A stretch of 64,000 bases of DNA from Aradus depressus (GCA_963662175.1 OY759220.1:46844136-46908135), one strand, 5' to 3'; shown: positions 31,501 to 44,456, counted from the stretch's first letter. A program made the numbers and translations. Notes: a model not told the origin generated them from the letters alone.

Positions 31501-33777
31501 TGTGTGTTGTGTGACTTCGAAGACTTAACTCCGGCAAAGACAACGGTGGACACATCACTTCAATGAAATGCCACAAGGTACCAAAAATTATTTCAAATGT
31601 ATATTCTTAAATAGTTTCATTGTTTAGAAAACGGAAATAGATTAAATTGCTTTCATACAATTAAAATCATTATTATTTTGCCCGTGATAATTACAGTAAT
31701 ATAGCGATCTATATTGGAGTAGATTTAAACAATTACTGCTGCCTTCGGATACCGCGTTCTCGGTAATACATTCCTCCTGCGAAAAACTAAGATTTTAAAC
31801 ACAATATAATTTATTAATTTAACATAGAATTAAATAAATAAATGTAAATATTAGGATAATAAAATATATTCCGAAAAATTTTGTTTAATAAAGATATTAT
31901 TTTGACATTGTCAGTAGCACCATCAGGTTTATATATCAAAATTAAAAAGGACTGTTTTTATTAATAAATCTTATTACAATAAGCTTTGTTAGGATCCTAT
32001 GTAAATTAATATGTAGCCAATTAGCGGAATTAAAGTCTCCAGGAGATGTTAATTGTTGGCAGTGTTAATTGTTCTGAGAAAATGGAGACGGGTTCTAAGG
32101 CAGTGACTTGAACGCATACCTAAATCTACCTGCACTCCTTCACCAAGGTATTTGGGCTAAATTGTCCCTCCCCTATGGTTAGGTAGAAGGGTCAAGATTG
32201 TTTTATTTGTGGGTCCCCGATCCCGACAACACTCATAAAAATATTTATTTGAGTCTTTTAAAATGTTTTTCCGAAAGATAAATATACGACGTATACGAAA
32301 AATTTCACTGCTTGAGTGAGGAAAAAAATGCAACAATGTAAAAAAAAACATTAAGGGCTGAAAGGAATATAAATTGTGTGGAGTCACGCGACGGTCTCAA
32401 AATAAAACGGAACAAAAAAATGTTACATTCAGGTTTAGGATAAGAATATCTCATCAGTTCTCTACAGAGCTTTATTTTGGATTTATGTACACAAAGTATT
32501 TATTGAATACCACTTTGAGTTGTGGCGCGAAAACAAAATGTATAGTGACAAAATGAAGTAGATTGATTGATGGATCAGTGACCTCGCCAATAAAACGGAA
32601 GAATTTTATAGATTTTTTGTTTTAAGGCATTGCATTCATGATGACAAACTTCAGTGGATATAATCAGTTAGTTTTTTTGTCGATATGGCTCTAAATAGAT
32701 ACAGATCTTCAACTCAGAGGGGCCAGTTCCTTTATTCGCTCTATTTTAAAATATCCTCTATTCATAGATTCACAATATGAGAGTATATTAGAAATTTAGT
32801 TATTATCAAGTTGAAGATAGTATTCAAACGCTAATTTGATGGAAAATAAAGTTACTAAAAAATCAACGTTTTGAAAATAAGGCCATTTGTTTATAAAATG
32901 GAACTTTATTTTAAATATTAAATATCTTACAAATAGGAACGGTATGAGATAAATGTAAATATAAACGTAATAGTGAAATATATATATATATATATATGTT
33001 TTAAATATTTGCTATAACATAAAAATTAAATATATACATGCAAAATGTACCTAGCTTAAGATAATAGTTAATTAATTAGGTACTAGAAAACTATTCTCAA
33101 CCCTTTTTACTGGGTCATGACCAAAAACATTGTAAATTTGAGACGGATGCGATGAAAAAGACAAACTCAACGATTTTTCAACTAAGAAAATTGAAGCTAC
33201 CATTATTTTTATTGCTCTGCATTGGGCCGATTTACTTTCCTAATCTCGTTAAATACATCAATAAAAATTTCGAGAAGTAATAGGTGTTAAAAGAATCTAA
33301 GTTGAGTGAAAAATTCCGGACTCCGCGCAAGTTGGAACTAATAAGTCCATTGATATTTTGTTGTCGATTTTTGTTTTCATTACAATAATCCTTGCAATAA
33401 AATAAATAACATTACTTGGTATATAATTTTATTATTTTTATCATTTTTAATTATTAAAACATCGGAAGAGACAATACTTTTGTTTCTCTAATAGTCTACA
33501 AAAAAAATGTCAATATTGATATAAAAAGGAAGATGTGGTTTAATAAATGAACAACCTCCAAAAAACCTGTAAATCCTAAAAGTCGGACCACTGGGCGGCT
33601 GGGAAATGGTGACAATTTTTTTTTTTTTGTAATTCGTAATTCTTGTATTCCTCATTTTCTGTCCGGTCAGCTGTTGAGTGAGAATAGTAACAGCGACTTG
33701 CCCCTTTACCAACAGATTATGTTCAATAGTAAATACTGAGTTTGCATTTCACATTTTTATGATACCAATATATCGAT
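31501..33777. other. Unassigned AT-rich DNA
   Basis: Long AT-rich stretch with a (TA)n run at about 32979-32998. No gene, exon pair or named repeat recognised. Confidence 0.45.
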
Positions 33778-34140
33778 TTAATGGAACAAGTTGCCGGTGA
33801 ATCACTCCGCCATTGTACTTCCCCACCATGAATTAATCAACTACATTTTTGTTCTCACTCTACCAATTCTATTGAACAACATCAATAATGAATATATTCA
33901 TTACAATGATTAGTTTCTGCGTTAAGCCTCTCCCTTTAATCCTGAAAATCAATAAGTGTCGTCCTGAAGTGGTTCTTGGTACACATGTACCAGTTTCATG
34001 TCGATATATACATTATATCGTATAGTTATTGCGTTCACAGATACACAGAATTTTTTTTTAAATTTTTTGGATCAAGATTTTGGAAAACTTGAAATTCTGG
34101 TAAAAACTTTTAACTTCGAATGATTTAATCTAAACAAGTT
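33778..34140 (+). repeat. R1 forward copy
   Basis: Begins AAGTTGCCGGTGAATCACTC, GTACTTCCCCACCATGAATT, then CATTACAATGATTAG, AGTGTCGTCCTGAAGTGG, CATGTCGATATATACATTAT, and ends near GGAAAACTTGAAATTCTGG. Confidence 0.8.
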
Positions 34141-34991
34141 GACTGTTATGTTTCTCCACTAATTCAGTTACAAAATCTCCTAATGGTAAGCGGTCTGCAT
34201 TGAACAGCCATAAACATTTCCGCTACTTGAACTTTCCGGCTCTGTTCGTCCTGTAGTCTCCACATCGACGTCCCGCCTTCTAAATGTTCTTCTGTCGTCG
34301 TTAACTCTATTCTAATATTTTATTCTTGAATTTATATTCTAAAAACAAAAAAAGAATATGTATATATGTTGGTTTCTATTGTTTTTTGTGTGTGTGATAT
34401 TTTTTGTTGGCAGGCTGCTGTGGTTTTTGTCCCTGCCGATAAATCTCACAAAAACCGGTTGGCTCACATCACATTTTTCCGTCTCATTCTCTTCAACATT
34501 TCCTTTCACTTTTCTGTTTTATCTCAAATCCTCCCAGAAACTTGCTATAAATAATATTCTTTAATAAAAATAGCCTATTTAATTCTACATCTTTATAATC
34601 TTTTTTATTCTCTATCTTTCAATACAATATTTTCAAAATGGTTTATTCACTGCTCTACTTTCCAAAATTGTATTTTTATGATCATTCATCAACAATCGTT
34701 TTGTTTACTTCCTAATAGTTTTGTGTTATTTGACATTTTTCTTCAGATATGGAAATTAAACAGTTTAAACTATTAGCTAATTGATACTAGTTATTAATAT
34801 TTTAAAATGTTTAAAAATAGTTTTAACTGATTTTTTTTTACATTCATTTTGTTGTATTCACTCCAAGACGGAAAGCCAATTATTATTTCAAATATTTCTC
34901 GTAATTTCAATTATTTGGACATTCATGAAAGAGGGGATGTGTATTGCTTCAAGTTGGAAATGTGGTTGTTCCAGGAAAACTACCTAAAAGG
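34141..34991. other. Unassigned
   Basis: AT-rich DNA; no gene recognised. The two overlapping frames at 34358-34564 read the same segment. Confidence 0.35.
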
Positions 34992-35230
34992 TTTCCGGTC
35001 AATCACCGCCATTTTACTTCCTCATATGTGTAACTTAGTTTACCTTATCTTTTCCTCTTCAGATGAAGATCGATGGGCATCTTAATCTACAACTTTCAAT
35101 CCTTATATAACATTTTGTGTCGATACGTTCATAACAACGGCAGTTCTTGGGTTTTTTTAGTTAACGGACTTAACTCGTGTTCACAAAGAAACACATACAC
35201 ACCTTCCAAAATGCATTTTTCCCTGTCAGA
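34992..35230 (+). repeat. R1 forward copy, partial
   Basis: TTCCGGTCAATCACCGCCAT, TTACTTCCTC, ACATTTTGTGTCGATACGTT, AACGGCAGTTCTTGGGTTTT, GTGTTCACAAAGAAACACA. Confidence 0.7.
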
Positions 35231-36082
35231 CATAAAGCCCAAGGTTCCATTTCCTGTCCGCCTCATAAGATTGTCATTTATTAATATTATCCATATATAT
35301 TTTTTTTCTTCATTTATTAATGATAATTTGAATAAATAAATAATAATAAGAAATAGAGAGGGTAAGACGAAAAGAACTATTTATCACTGACAATAATTAA
35401 GGAATTGGTTCTGGCTGTTCATTGGCTAGCTAATGTGACTTGACTTATTTATTTCCCTAATTTATTTCTTTTTATTATTATTTTTTTGTGTAATTTTTCT
35501 TCTCTTCCGCCATTAATGATCTTAAAAATTTCGAAATATGGTACATGGCTAGTCGGTCTCAAGACGGATGTGGCCGGGAGAGAGGGGACGACATACTTTG
35601 TCATAAGTAGACTCGGCGCTTTTGGACTCATGAGAAATTCCTTAAGAAATATATTTCCTGCTTAACCATTTCAAATTCTAATCTATTTAAATAACAAATA
35701 CCATTTATTATTTTAATTAGCACCCATCAGCTCATTCCCCACTTGGTTGCCTCTCGCCTCTTTCGCTATTCTATAATCTTATTTATCTCTGTTTTGCGAT
35801 TATTTGGTTTGACCTGAAAGTAGAGTTACCATTATACAATTTTCAAAAATTTGAAGTAACGAATCTTGCGCTTGTAACCCCGAAAAAAAAAAAAAAAAAT
35901 GAACAATATTTGTTACCTACTTAAAAATGTACCTACAAAAACTCACTTATGAAGAATTTGAATGCATTTTATAATCTCAAAAATAATCCAACTGAAACTT
36001 TGGCGAACATTCTTTGATAATGATACTTACATTTTTTTTGCAAAGATATTGTAAAACCCCTAAAAAAATATATATGGGAGTA
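35231..36082. other. Unassigned AT-rich DNA
   Basis: No gene or named repeat seen. A17 run near 35884. Confidence 0.4.
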
Positions 36083-36173
36083 AATTCGGTATTGCTACCT
36101 TCTTCAGTCACGACTCAGCAAATACTGTATTTGTACGAATATTCGTGGCTCAAGATGGTAGCAATACCGAAAC
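36083..36173. other. ~90-nt imperfect hairpin
   Basis: Arms TTCGGTATTGCTACC-TCTT and AAGATGGTAGCAATACCGAA pair, continuing with mismatches to CACGA/TCGTG. The loop holds further palindromes (AATACTGTATT, ACGAATATTCGT). It could be a fold-back element or a hairpin RNA. Confidence 0.75.
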
Positions 36174-37083
36174 TACTGTATTTTGTATATTTTTGTGAAA
36201 TAAGTAATATATTTTTTTTAAACATACATATTCTTTGATAATATTAGTGAGTAAATTAACACACTCCATTGCACACTAATGGACCAGTAATTTCAAACTA
36301 AATATCTCAAAACCAATCATTGCCAAAAGATTGGAGAAGACACAAATTTTGTTGATTTTTGATAACGCCCACCCCTATGGAAATTCCATCCTGAAATACC
36401 CAACGTACTGACAGCCATTCACTTACAATTTTATTTATAAAGATTATTAAAATATAACTATTTTTAATTCCTTAGCTAAGAATTTTTATTATATTTTCAG
36501 TTCAGGATATTATGGAGGTAATAAACATTTTTAACGTCTACATAAAGTATGTTTGAATGTAGGCGTTCCGTTCCATCTCATATCTTCTCATTTTTTTTTA
36601 CGATTTCCTTCATTCTTTTTTCCAGGCAATTCTTACCTTATTTACTTTCACTTGTGACATTTTATTTTTCGTAATAAATTGCAATGTATATAAGGTTCGA
36701 CATACCATGTTCGTTGTCAACATCTTTCTAATTACATTAAGTCGGCATCACTAAATCTCTAATTTAAACTTGTTTCAAATTCAAGCCCATCTTATGGCTG
36801 TTATTTTTTTTTTATTTCTCCTTTTTGTGTTACAAATTGATATATTTATGTTGATTTTAACTTTTTTTTATTTTCAAAAAAAATGTTCATTTAAAACTGG
36901 TGTCGTCTCAAATGGTGTTGGTCCCAGGATAGAGTTGAGATGTGGGAAATAGTCTAGGCTCATATCGAAGGCTCGAAACTCATCAAATTTCATATTAATC
37001 AGTCTGAAATAATCTGACACATGTTTTACTTACCATTTGAGACTAGAGTTTTCTTTCCTATTTATTTTAGTTTAGGTATTTTG
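36174..37083. other. Unassigned AT-rich DNA
   Basis: No gene recognised. A T-rich tract with CAG at about 36489-36499 followed by 17 bp and GTAATAA is a weak splice-like pattern. Confidence 0.35.
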
Positions 37084-37336
37084 ACTAATGTCCTGGCTTT
37101 AACTACATTAGTCCGACTCTACTATGGGACTCCTTAATTGTTATTCACCTAGGGCAGGGGTTTTAACGAGAGCCTGACATCGTATAGGCATCGCTTAACG
37201 TCTCATCCGAAGGATGGCGTGCTCAATTTTTTTTTACTTCCCAGATAAAAATCCGAAGAGTCTTGGCTGGGTTTCGAACCCGCAATTTTGAGCTTAGTAA
37301 GCAAGACGCTACCTCTGAGCTACCGGTTCCCTCGTT
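37084..37336 (-). mobile_element. SINE-T copy with head, reverse
   Basis: From TAGTCCGACTCTACTATGGG and TTCACCTAGGGCAGGGG through TCGCTTAACGTCTCATCCGA to the tRNA head (GGGTTTCGAACCCGCAA B box; GAGCTACCGG A box). The 3' end and tail are missing. Confidence 0.85.
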
Positions 37337-38929
37337 TCCTATTTATTGACATTAATAATACAAATATATTATTAATAATATTTATTTATTCTAGTTGATT
37401 TATTTTTTTATATCAATGATTTTGTTAAAGTTGCATTTCGTTTTTATTCTTGCTATTCTACATTCCAAATCTTTCATCAGTTCTCTATTTAGTTGTCTTT
37501 GTGACCAGAAACTCAGGTTTAAAAATCTAATTTATTTGGGTTTTTTTCTGTTCATTGCTATATTATGAACCTTTCTTTTCTGAAGATATTTCAGTTGATT
37601 CTTAGAAGAAATCTTCTATGTTCACTCGGTTTCTTATCATCAAACGTGCTTCTAAGAATATGATTAGAGGATTCGTAATTTCGCGTTGTACACTCGAATT
37701 CATTATTTTCTGTCAGAAACTTGATTTACGAGTGTTTTATTCAATTTGTCTCATAACATGTTCGTCTGTTCTAATTTTTTTAATGTTTTCATTTAGTTAT
37801 GAGGTATTATGAAAGATGATTATGTATAAATTACCTAATTTGAAATATAATTTAAAAATTAATTTTTGATACAATTTAAATAACTAACGTGAAAAATATT
37901 GTATTGCTGAGAGGAATTAGTCAGGAGCTGTGTTTTCAAAACAGCTGATTCGAAATGAATGGCTTTGAGACCTCACTGTCTTCCATAAACATCCAAATCT
38001 GTGTATTTTTTCAGAGTTGAGGACAATGTTGCATATATATATATATTCAAAAATACCGATTATCAGCAAAATTAATAGGCCTGGAATCATCTCTGAGACA
38101 ACACTTTGCAAAAAGAAACATTCATATCGGTGTGTTTTTACAGAAGTTATGAACAAAAGAAAAGACAATTCCACAGATATACATACATATATACAACTTC
38201 TAAGTTGAGAAACGCGGACATATTGTCCGAAGCCGAAACCGGTAGTTATATATGTATATATATCTTTAGTGGAATAGACAATATTTCAAAAATAAGTTTG
38301 TTTTATTTATTTACATATATACCACGTTTTGAGGGTAGGACAATGAGGATCTGATCAGAGTTACATTTCCTGACCGGCATATCGAGGTTAAATAGTTAAT
38401 TCCTGCTTCGGAGGTCTGCGTCCGGACATTTGATGTACAAATTTGAAATAAAGTATGTATTGTTATAATGTTGTCCGAATGCAGGTAGCATCTTGTAACA
38501 GTTAGACTGTTGAGAAAGGGCTATTTTGAGTTAGTTAGGTCCTATGTACTACAGTTTTACAGCCCTAAACTGAGCCCTTCAAGAGGTAATAACAGAAGAA
38601 GGTTCCTTACCTGGGGTCACTCTTCAAAGTGCCGCCGTCTTACAGGCTCTTTTCAATACCAACTTAGCATCTTTTGCCTGGATTCTGCAACAAAGTTCTC
38701 AAATTTTACTTATTATATAAGCAGGTTCAAATATTCGTTTTACTTTGCTGGGTTGGGTGTAGTAATTTCATTCACAATACTCACAAGAAAAAAAAAGTAC
38801 CTAGTAGTAATTGGACTAAAAATTAGTTTAAATTCTAAATACTGAAAGGAAGTAATCGTGGTCACACTGGACTAATGTTAAGACAACAAATAAGGAACAC
38901 TATTATGAAGATACTATACTCCCTATATC
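37337..38929. other. Unassigned; (TA)n
   Basis: AT-rich DNA with (TA)n at about 38032-38044. 38510-38845 is open for 111 codons (GC-normal at its start, AT-rich later) with no recognised domain or signal peptide; I do not call it a gene. Confidence 0.35.
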
Positions 38930-39038
38930 CGAAGGACGGCGTGCTTAAGTTTATTTTACCTCCCAGATAAAATAAACTAAGGGCCCGCTATCTTTAGCTC
39001 AGTACGCAAGCATGCATACCACTGAGCTACCGGCGCCC
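38930..39038 (-). mobile_element. SINE-T 5' part, reverse
   Basis: TCCGAAGGACGGCGTGCTTA, CCAGATAAAATAAACTAAGG, then the tRNA head CTGAGCTACCGGCGCCCT. The B box region of the head is deleted. Confidence 0.8.
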
Positions 39039-39344
39039 TACATATAATTTTATATGTATTATTACTAATAATGATGATGTGAAATTGCAACATGTTAGAA
39101 GAAACCTGTGATTCTGAGACCAACAATAAAGTGACTGGTCACGCGTTCTGGCGAGTTTTTTAGAAGTAAGACATAATGAAAACCGGTAATAATTAACGAT
39201 TCTTCTTCTTGAAACACTCGCTGTTTAGAAAATAAAGAGATGCACACAAATCTCAGATTCCTTCCCTCTCATATTTCTAGTGTTGCAGTAAGAAAACCAA
39301 ATAAGTAGTCCGGACAGTCAATAGTCGACTTACACCAGAGCTTT

Positions 39345-39655
39345 TGAATGCTCATACTAAATTTCGTGTCGATAAATTTATTGGCGTTTTTGAGTTGATC
39401 CCTCTTCCCTTTGGTCAATTTGGCTGACAATCAATAGGTAACATCCTCATAAGGTTCTGGATACACATATATAATATTATGTTGATACATTGTTTCTATC
39501 GAGTCACTACACGTTTAACGTTTAACTACACGCAGACATACTTTTTTTTTTTTTTCATTTTTGGAATCGGAGGGTCGAAAAACATGAAATCCCGTTGAAA
39601 ACACAACATCGAATTTCTGACATGTTTTTGTAACCTCTCCTGTACTACGTAAATT
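39345..39655 (+). repeat. R1 forward copy
   Basis: GCTCATACTAAATTTCGTGT, TTTTTGAGTTGATCCCTC, GGTAACATCCTCATAAGGTT, GGAGGGTCGAAAAACATGAA, AACACAACATCGAATTTCTG, CCTCTCCTGTACTACG. Confidence 0.8.
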
Positions 39656-39957
39656 CAGAAATGATGGAGTTGTGTCACTTGTGCGCGACGTGTGTGCTGA
39701 GATGAATGTTATCCGACGCGCTTGGTGGAACTAGTGTCCTGAGGAACATTGTTCGCGGAACGGCTGCCCCCATCCCCCCTCGCTAATTGTCACCGCCATC
39801 TTGTCCATTATCCCCCCCCCCCCCACCGCTGTCGACCCCCCCCCCCCTCCTTTTGTTCCTCTCGACAAAATACTTAACTATCATCTCCTCACCAGTTTTT
39901 GTTCCCCAGCTAAACGTGAAACAGTAGAAATGATGTAATACATCTGACATGTTATAT
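39656..39957. other. Unassigned; C tracts
   Basis: Two C12 runs near 39812 and 39837. No gene recognised. Confidence 0.4.
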
Positions 39958-40245
39958 TGTGTATTCAGCGGATCCAGAACTCCATAAGAACGACACATTT
40001 CAGCCAAATCAGCCGGGAGGGGAAGGGGGGGGGGGGATCAGAGAAGAGAACCTAGAACCTAATAACTGCCAATGTAATACATCAATTGACAAAAACTTTA
40101 GTATGAGGATTCATAAGTCCGTGTGTAAATCCACCATTGATTTTAGCGAATCCAGTGAATTAGTTTCAGTGAAGGAACAAACTCCAAAGTTGATTATTTG
40201 GTGGTGGGGAAGTACGTTGCTGGTGATTCACCGAACAGTTTTTTG
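39958..40245 (-). repeat. R1 reverse copy
   Basis: CCAGAACTCCATAAGAACGA, CAAATCAGCCGGGAGGG with a short G-run, AATAACTGCCAATGTAATAC, TTTAGTATGAGGATTCATAA, GTGGGGAAGTACGTTGCTGG and GTGATTCACCGAACAG. Confidence 0.8.
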
Positions 40246-40504
40246 TGGTTTCACAGCATGTGAAAATAGTGATTTATGTGATGCGTGATGCACAATGTTG
40301 CATTTAAAAAAATTATTTCAACAGCAAACTGCATTTTGTCCATTGGAAGGGGAGTTTGATGTAGTTTGGATGTTGACCGCTTGAGGCGGTAGTTGTCCAC
40401 TTCCAATATCATCCAATGAGAAAATAACATTATGCATTTTGAAAATTGTGCAGGTCTCAAAGCAACATTAATCGAACCCAATTTGTGCACATTTTTGAAA
40501 GCTA

Positions 40505-40630
40505 ACTTTATTTACTTGGCCAGCTTTCCCAAGTATTTCGCAAGTTGTATAATCGGCAAGAAATTAGTTGTTGAATTTTCACTGGAATTTCGTGTTTTTC
40601 GACCCCTAATTTTATTTATCTCAGAATTTT
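40505..40630 (-). repeat. R1 reverse terminal segment
   Basis: GTATTTCGCAAGTTGTATAA, TTGAATTTTCACTGGAATTT, CGTGTTTTTCGACCCCTAA. Confidence 0.65.
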
Positions 40631-41264
40631 GAAAGGGAGGGTTGTTGGGGGCAAAACTATGCATACTTATATCTCCTTCAACTTATACACCGTGCGGCAT
40701 ATCTAAAGCATCATCCAACTATAAAGCCACGAACTAACCTAGCAACGCCTGGGTAACAAGCGTTATTCATAAATAGTGTATATTATACAAATTGTACTTT
40801 TCCACGTCCAAATACTTTTATTTATTGACAATACTTGTTTATTAAACATTTTTTTATCGTTGCAGTTATAGTCTGGAAGTTTTTGTACAAAAATTGTGTA
40901 TACATCTGCAAGAGCTCACTTTGTCGGTGTTAATTTATCAATGACCCGTATTCTACAGTAAAATTGTTTAAATGAATCGTTATAAGGTTCGAGGTCAATT
41001 TTAAGTAAATACATTTTTTATGGAAAATTCACTCCGTTGTTTATATTTGAATTAATAATCATTGATATATAAAAAAAGTGGCCGACACACAGACTGTTCA
41101 ATATCAAATATGTAATCAATCGTATTAAAATAACTATCTTTCTCTTTGAAGTTAAACTGATATTTGAGTGATATAATCAACAAGAAACTGATTCAGCTCT
41201 AGTAGAAAATATTTACTTGTGTACTTTTCTAGATTTTTTTTTAAAAATTCTCAGAGTAGAAAAA
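40631..41264. other. Unassigned AT-rich DNA
   Basis: Near 40739-40757 AGCAACGCCTGGGTAAC recalls the RTE-like terminal motif. No gene recognised. Confidence 0.35.
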
Positions 41265-41465
41265 GTGGTCGATGAATCACCTGCGATGTACTTCCCCAGC
41301 TCATCGTATAATGAGTATTTAGAATCATTTACTCATTTGTAAATTTTTACCCCTTCGGCCGGCCGATTTTAATTACATAGGCTGTTATCAGATTTTTGAT
41401 TTAGGGGATCGGGAGAAACTCAACTCAAACTTGTGACCGATTACATAACTTCTCCTTACATATCC
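41265..41465 (+). repeat. R1 forward, internally deleted
   Basis: Start GTCGATGAATCACCTGCGAT, GTACTTCCCCAGCTCATCG, then directly to GGGGATCGGGAGAAACTCAA and CCGATTACATAACTTCTCC. The modules are largely lost. Confidence 0.7.
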
Positions 41466-42809
41466 TTGCTTGGGAAGCAAAAAGGGATAATTGTGGAGAG
41501 CACAAAAGAAAGGAAAAGAAACTACCTACAAATATCAGAAATAAGTGGAGAAAGACTGAAGATTCTTTCCAAACACCAGAAAGATAAACTCCAATTAACT
41601 AATAGCGAAGATACCAGAATGAAAGGTGGCGATGCTGGAGCGAAACGCAGCGAATTAACGTGCTTGACCCAAATCATAGCGAAATTCCTTCTTGATACCC
41701 TGGCAGGGTGGAAAAGCGGATACCGGGAGGTCTTAGTAGTCGATGAGATGTGTTCGTTTTTTTTAACGTCCGGGGCGTACTCACAATTAAGACAGACAGA
41801 TCTCTAGGTTCCGCCTAATAAAAAAAAAATAGAAATAAAATGGCCTATATTAAGTATTGGGGCGCCAAATCGCCTATATTAGGTATTAGGGCGCCAAATC
41901 CTCCCCCACCTCCCTGCTCGCCATTAAGTTGCGAAGGCACTTTGAGCCATCGTGCTCGACGATTCGACGAACTTTATCTGAGTCGCTTCGTCTCTTAGTC
42001 TCACATCGCGTTGGCGATTTTTGCTGAGTTTAAAGAGCGCAAGCAACTTTTAAAAGATATGGCTGCTTGTGAGCCCAAGGATGGGTTGCCGATCCGAGCA
42101 ATCTAACCACCGACTAGGTTCGTTGAAGCCAGGTTTTGCAGAGCCGCCTCAACCGTACTAACAAGGACACTTCCTTGCCAGGACCTTCCTCAAGTTGACC
42201 AGTGATTCCATGTACATCCTTTGGGAGGATGTCTTCCAGAAACAGCTCCATAATTATCATCCTGTTTAGGTGGTAGAGAAGGGCCCGTGTTGTACCTGGG
42301 GCGGGACTCCAGTTAGCATTTGAATACGGGAGGCGGCTGGAGCTGGACACGCGACCTCCCTCCTCAGAGCTGAACGAACCCTTCCTTCACACTCTCAAGC
42401 TCTGTCCTCTCCACACTCCACACACACATTTACATACCGACTCCAGCCTTTGTAGCGTAGCACTTACTTAACAAGACAGCGAGACGAACAAAAAACAAAC
42501 ATAAAGTCCAACATAATAGTCACTTCAATGCAACATATTTCAATAATGTTATGTCTGAGGTTTGCGTGTACTTTCCGTCAGACGAACCTGAGGACGTTCC
42601 AACTAAATCATTTCCGTCATTTTGAGAAATCAAAGGTTTTTTGTATGCTGTTAACAAATAAATCTGGTTCTTGTCACGTAAAAAAAGAAAAAGAAAAGTT
42701 GAGTTTAGTGAATTTAAAGATACTTCTAATAAAGTTGTCTTATTCTCCCATTACATTTAAAACGTTTTTTTGTATAGACGACGTTTCTGGCTGCAATGTT
42801 ATTTGTTTT
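41466..42809. other. Unassigned; GC-richer 41.9-42.45 kb
   Basis: 41843-41900 is a 29-bp unit (GCCTATATTA-GTATT-GGGCGCCAAAT) twice. 41433-41807 is open for 124 codons, lysine/glutamate-rich, but its first residues are R1 sequence and no domain is seen. 41900-42450 is GC-richer with a short forward frame ending AEFKERKQLLKDMAACEP (to TAA at 42104) and a 78-codon minus frame at 42114-42350. Neither is recognised; this is the most gene-like unassigned block. Confidence 0.3.
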
Positions 42810-42998
42810 CGTAACTCATGCCCGGGCTTTACCTATGAGGTCGCTCTGGTGGACATGAGCCCGACTTTACTGCGCCAGTTCTAAATTGTGTTTACCCAGG
42901 TTTCTTCCACCTCTTCCATAGCTTAACGTCCCATCCGAAGGTCGGCGTGCTCAAGGTCTTCTTTGAACCCGTATCTTGAAGCATGCTACCTCTGTTAT
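42810..42998 (-). mobile_element. SINE-T copy, reverse
   Basis: GTAACTCATGCCCGGGCTTT, TATGAGGTCGCTCTGGTGGA, CATGAGCCCGACTTTACTGC, TTAACGTCCCATCCGAAGG and decayed head GAACCCGTATCTTGAAGCAT. The tail side retains no CCTAA repeat. Confidence 0.85.
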
Positions 42999-43084
42999 TG
43001 TCCCTTCTTGATTATTTGATCATCACATTTTGAGTGATTAGTTTCGTTATTATTAGTTGCATATGTTTATATTTTAGTAGTTCG

Positions 43085-43140
43085 CTACTTCCGAGTTGGG
43101 AATGTACATTGCCGGTGATTCGAATTGTTTTTTTTTTTCT
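43085..43140 (-). repeat. R1 end fragment
   Basis: GGGAATGTACATTGCCGGTG, ATTCGAATTGTTTTTTTT. Confidence 0.65.
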
Positions 43141-43257
43141 TTTCTTTTTTTTATCGAAGTTAGGAACAAAAGTTCAGCCAAAATTGGCTCAGTTCTGGCT
43201 GAGGTCTGAAGAAGTTCATTTTAATTTTGGAATTATACAGTGTCATGGAAGAGTACC

Positions 43258-43337
43258 TTACTACGAGTATGTTCCCGTCCCAAAGACTACGAGTATGTTC
43301 CCGTCCCAAAGACTACGAGTATGTTTCCGTCCCAAAG
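43258..43337 (+). repeat. 26-bp tandem repeat, 3 copies
   Basis: Three copies of a unit containing ACTACGAGTATGTTCCCGTC; the third has TTTCCG. Overlapping open frames (43034-43423, 43227-43454) read through it. Confidence 0.85.
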
Positions 43338-44134
43338 TTTATGTCATTATGCGCCTTTGCACACTATTACGCCATCAGAGGCATAATTTTCAAACTCTCG
43401 AAAAACCAACACCCAATTCATGACTCCAGTACCTTCAATTTGATATCTCAGTAGTAATTTCGGGAAAAAATATTTAATTTTCCACATATATTTCCAGAGT
43501 TTAGATTTTTCGGAAACTTGTAATTATTTTCACTACCGCATTATTTTCATAGAAGGTTCTATGTTGGTCTGTGGTAAAGCCTTCATAAAAGTTTAAAAGA
43601 ATTTAACGAGAAAAGCCACGAAAATTCGTAAGTGTTTGCCAATTTCGACGTTAAAAGAAAAAAAAGTTCCCCTCCAGGATATTACAATTTTGTAAGTTCA
43701 CTTTTTTTGTTTTTTTTTTTTGTTTTGTTTTTGGGTTTCGCCATGTTTTTTTGAGTGAGATCTCCTATGATTTTTAGTTATAAAAATTAAGATTAAATGA
43801 TTATACGCTTGAAGATGCCTTTTTGTTTTTTATTTCGTTTTTATCGTCTCATTTATAATAAAAGCCTGCTGAAATCTCAAGGTTTTCACTCACTTAATTT
43901 TTTTTTAAATATTTTTTTTTTTTTTAAATTTTAATAAGTTAAAAAATAAAAAGTATGTTAATTATTTAATATGAGGTGACCTTGTCGAACTGAGAGTGCC
44001 TCTCAGGTGTGAAACGATGGCACCTCACCCGGAATATTCAAGGGACAATTTAAATTATATCGTATATCCCATGGTTTTTTGGCTCACTTTCTAAGATTTA
44101 AAAAAAATAATAATAATTTCCTATATTAGACGGA
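43338..44134. other. Unassigned AT-rich DNA
   Basis: T-runs near 43700 and 43910; no gene recognised. Confidence 0.4.
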
Positions 44135-44456
44135 TTTAGACGATATCGTACAACATACCCTGTAAATAATAACAACAAACTTTAGACGATATCGTACAAC
44201 ATACCCTGTAAATAATAACAACAAACTTTAGACGATATCGTACAACATACCCTGTAAATAATAACAACAAACTTTAGACGATATCGTACAACATACCCTG
44301 TAAATAATAACAACAAACTTTAGACGATATCGTACAACATACCCTGTAAATAATAACAACAAACTTTAGACGATATCGTACAACATACCCTGTAAATAAT
44401 AACAACAAACTTTAGACGATATCGTACAACATACCCTGTAAATAATAACAACAAAC
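44135..44456 (+). repeat. 46-bp tandem repeat, 7 identical copies
   Basis: Exactly 322 bp = 7 x 46. The unit begins TTTAGACGATATCGTACAAC and contains the palindrome ACGATATCGT. I see no differences between copies, so the array is young or being homogenised. No spacer variation, so it is not CRISPR-like. Confidence 0.95.

Noticed and set aside
41433..41807. 124-codon forward frame as a gene
   Set aside because: Its first residues are translated R1 terminus and the rest matches no family; lysine-rich composition follows from A-rich DNA.
44135..44456. CRISPR-like array
   Set aside because: Direct head-to-tail units without variable spacers, in eukaryotic-type DNA.
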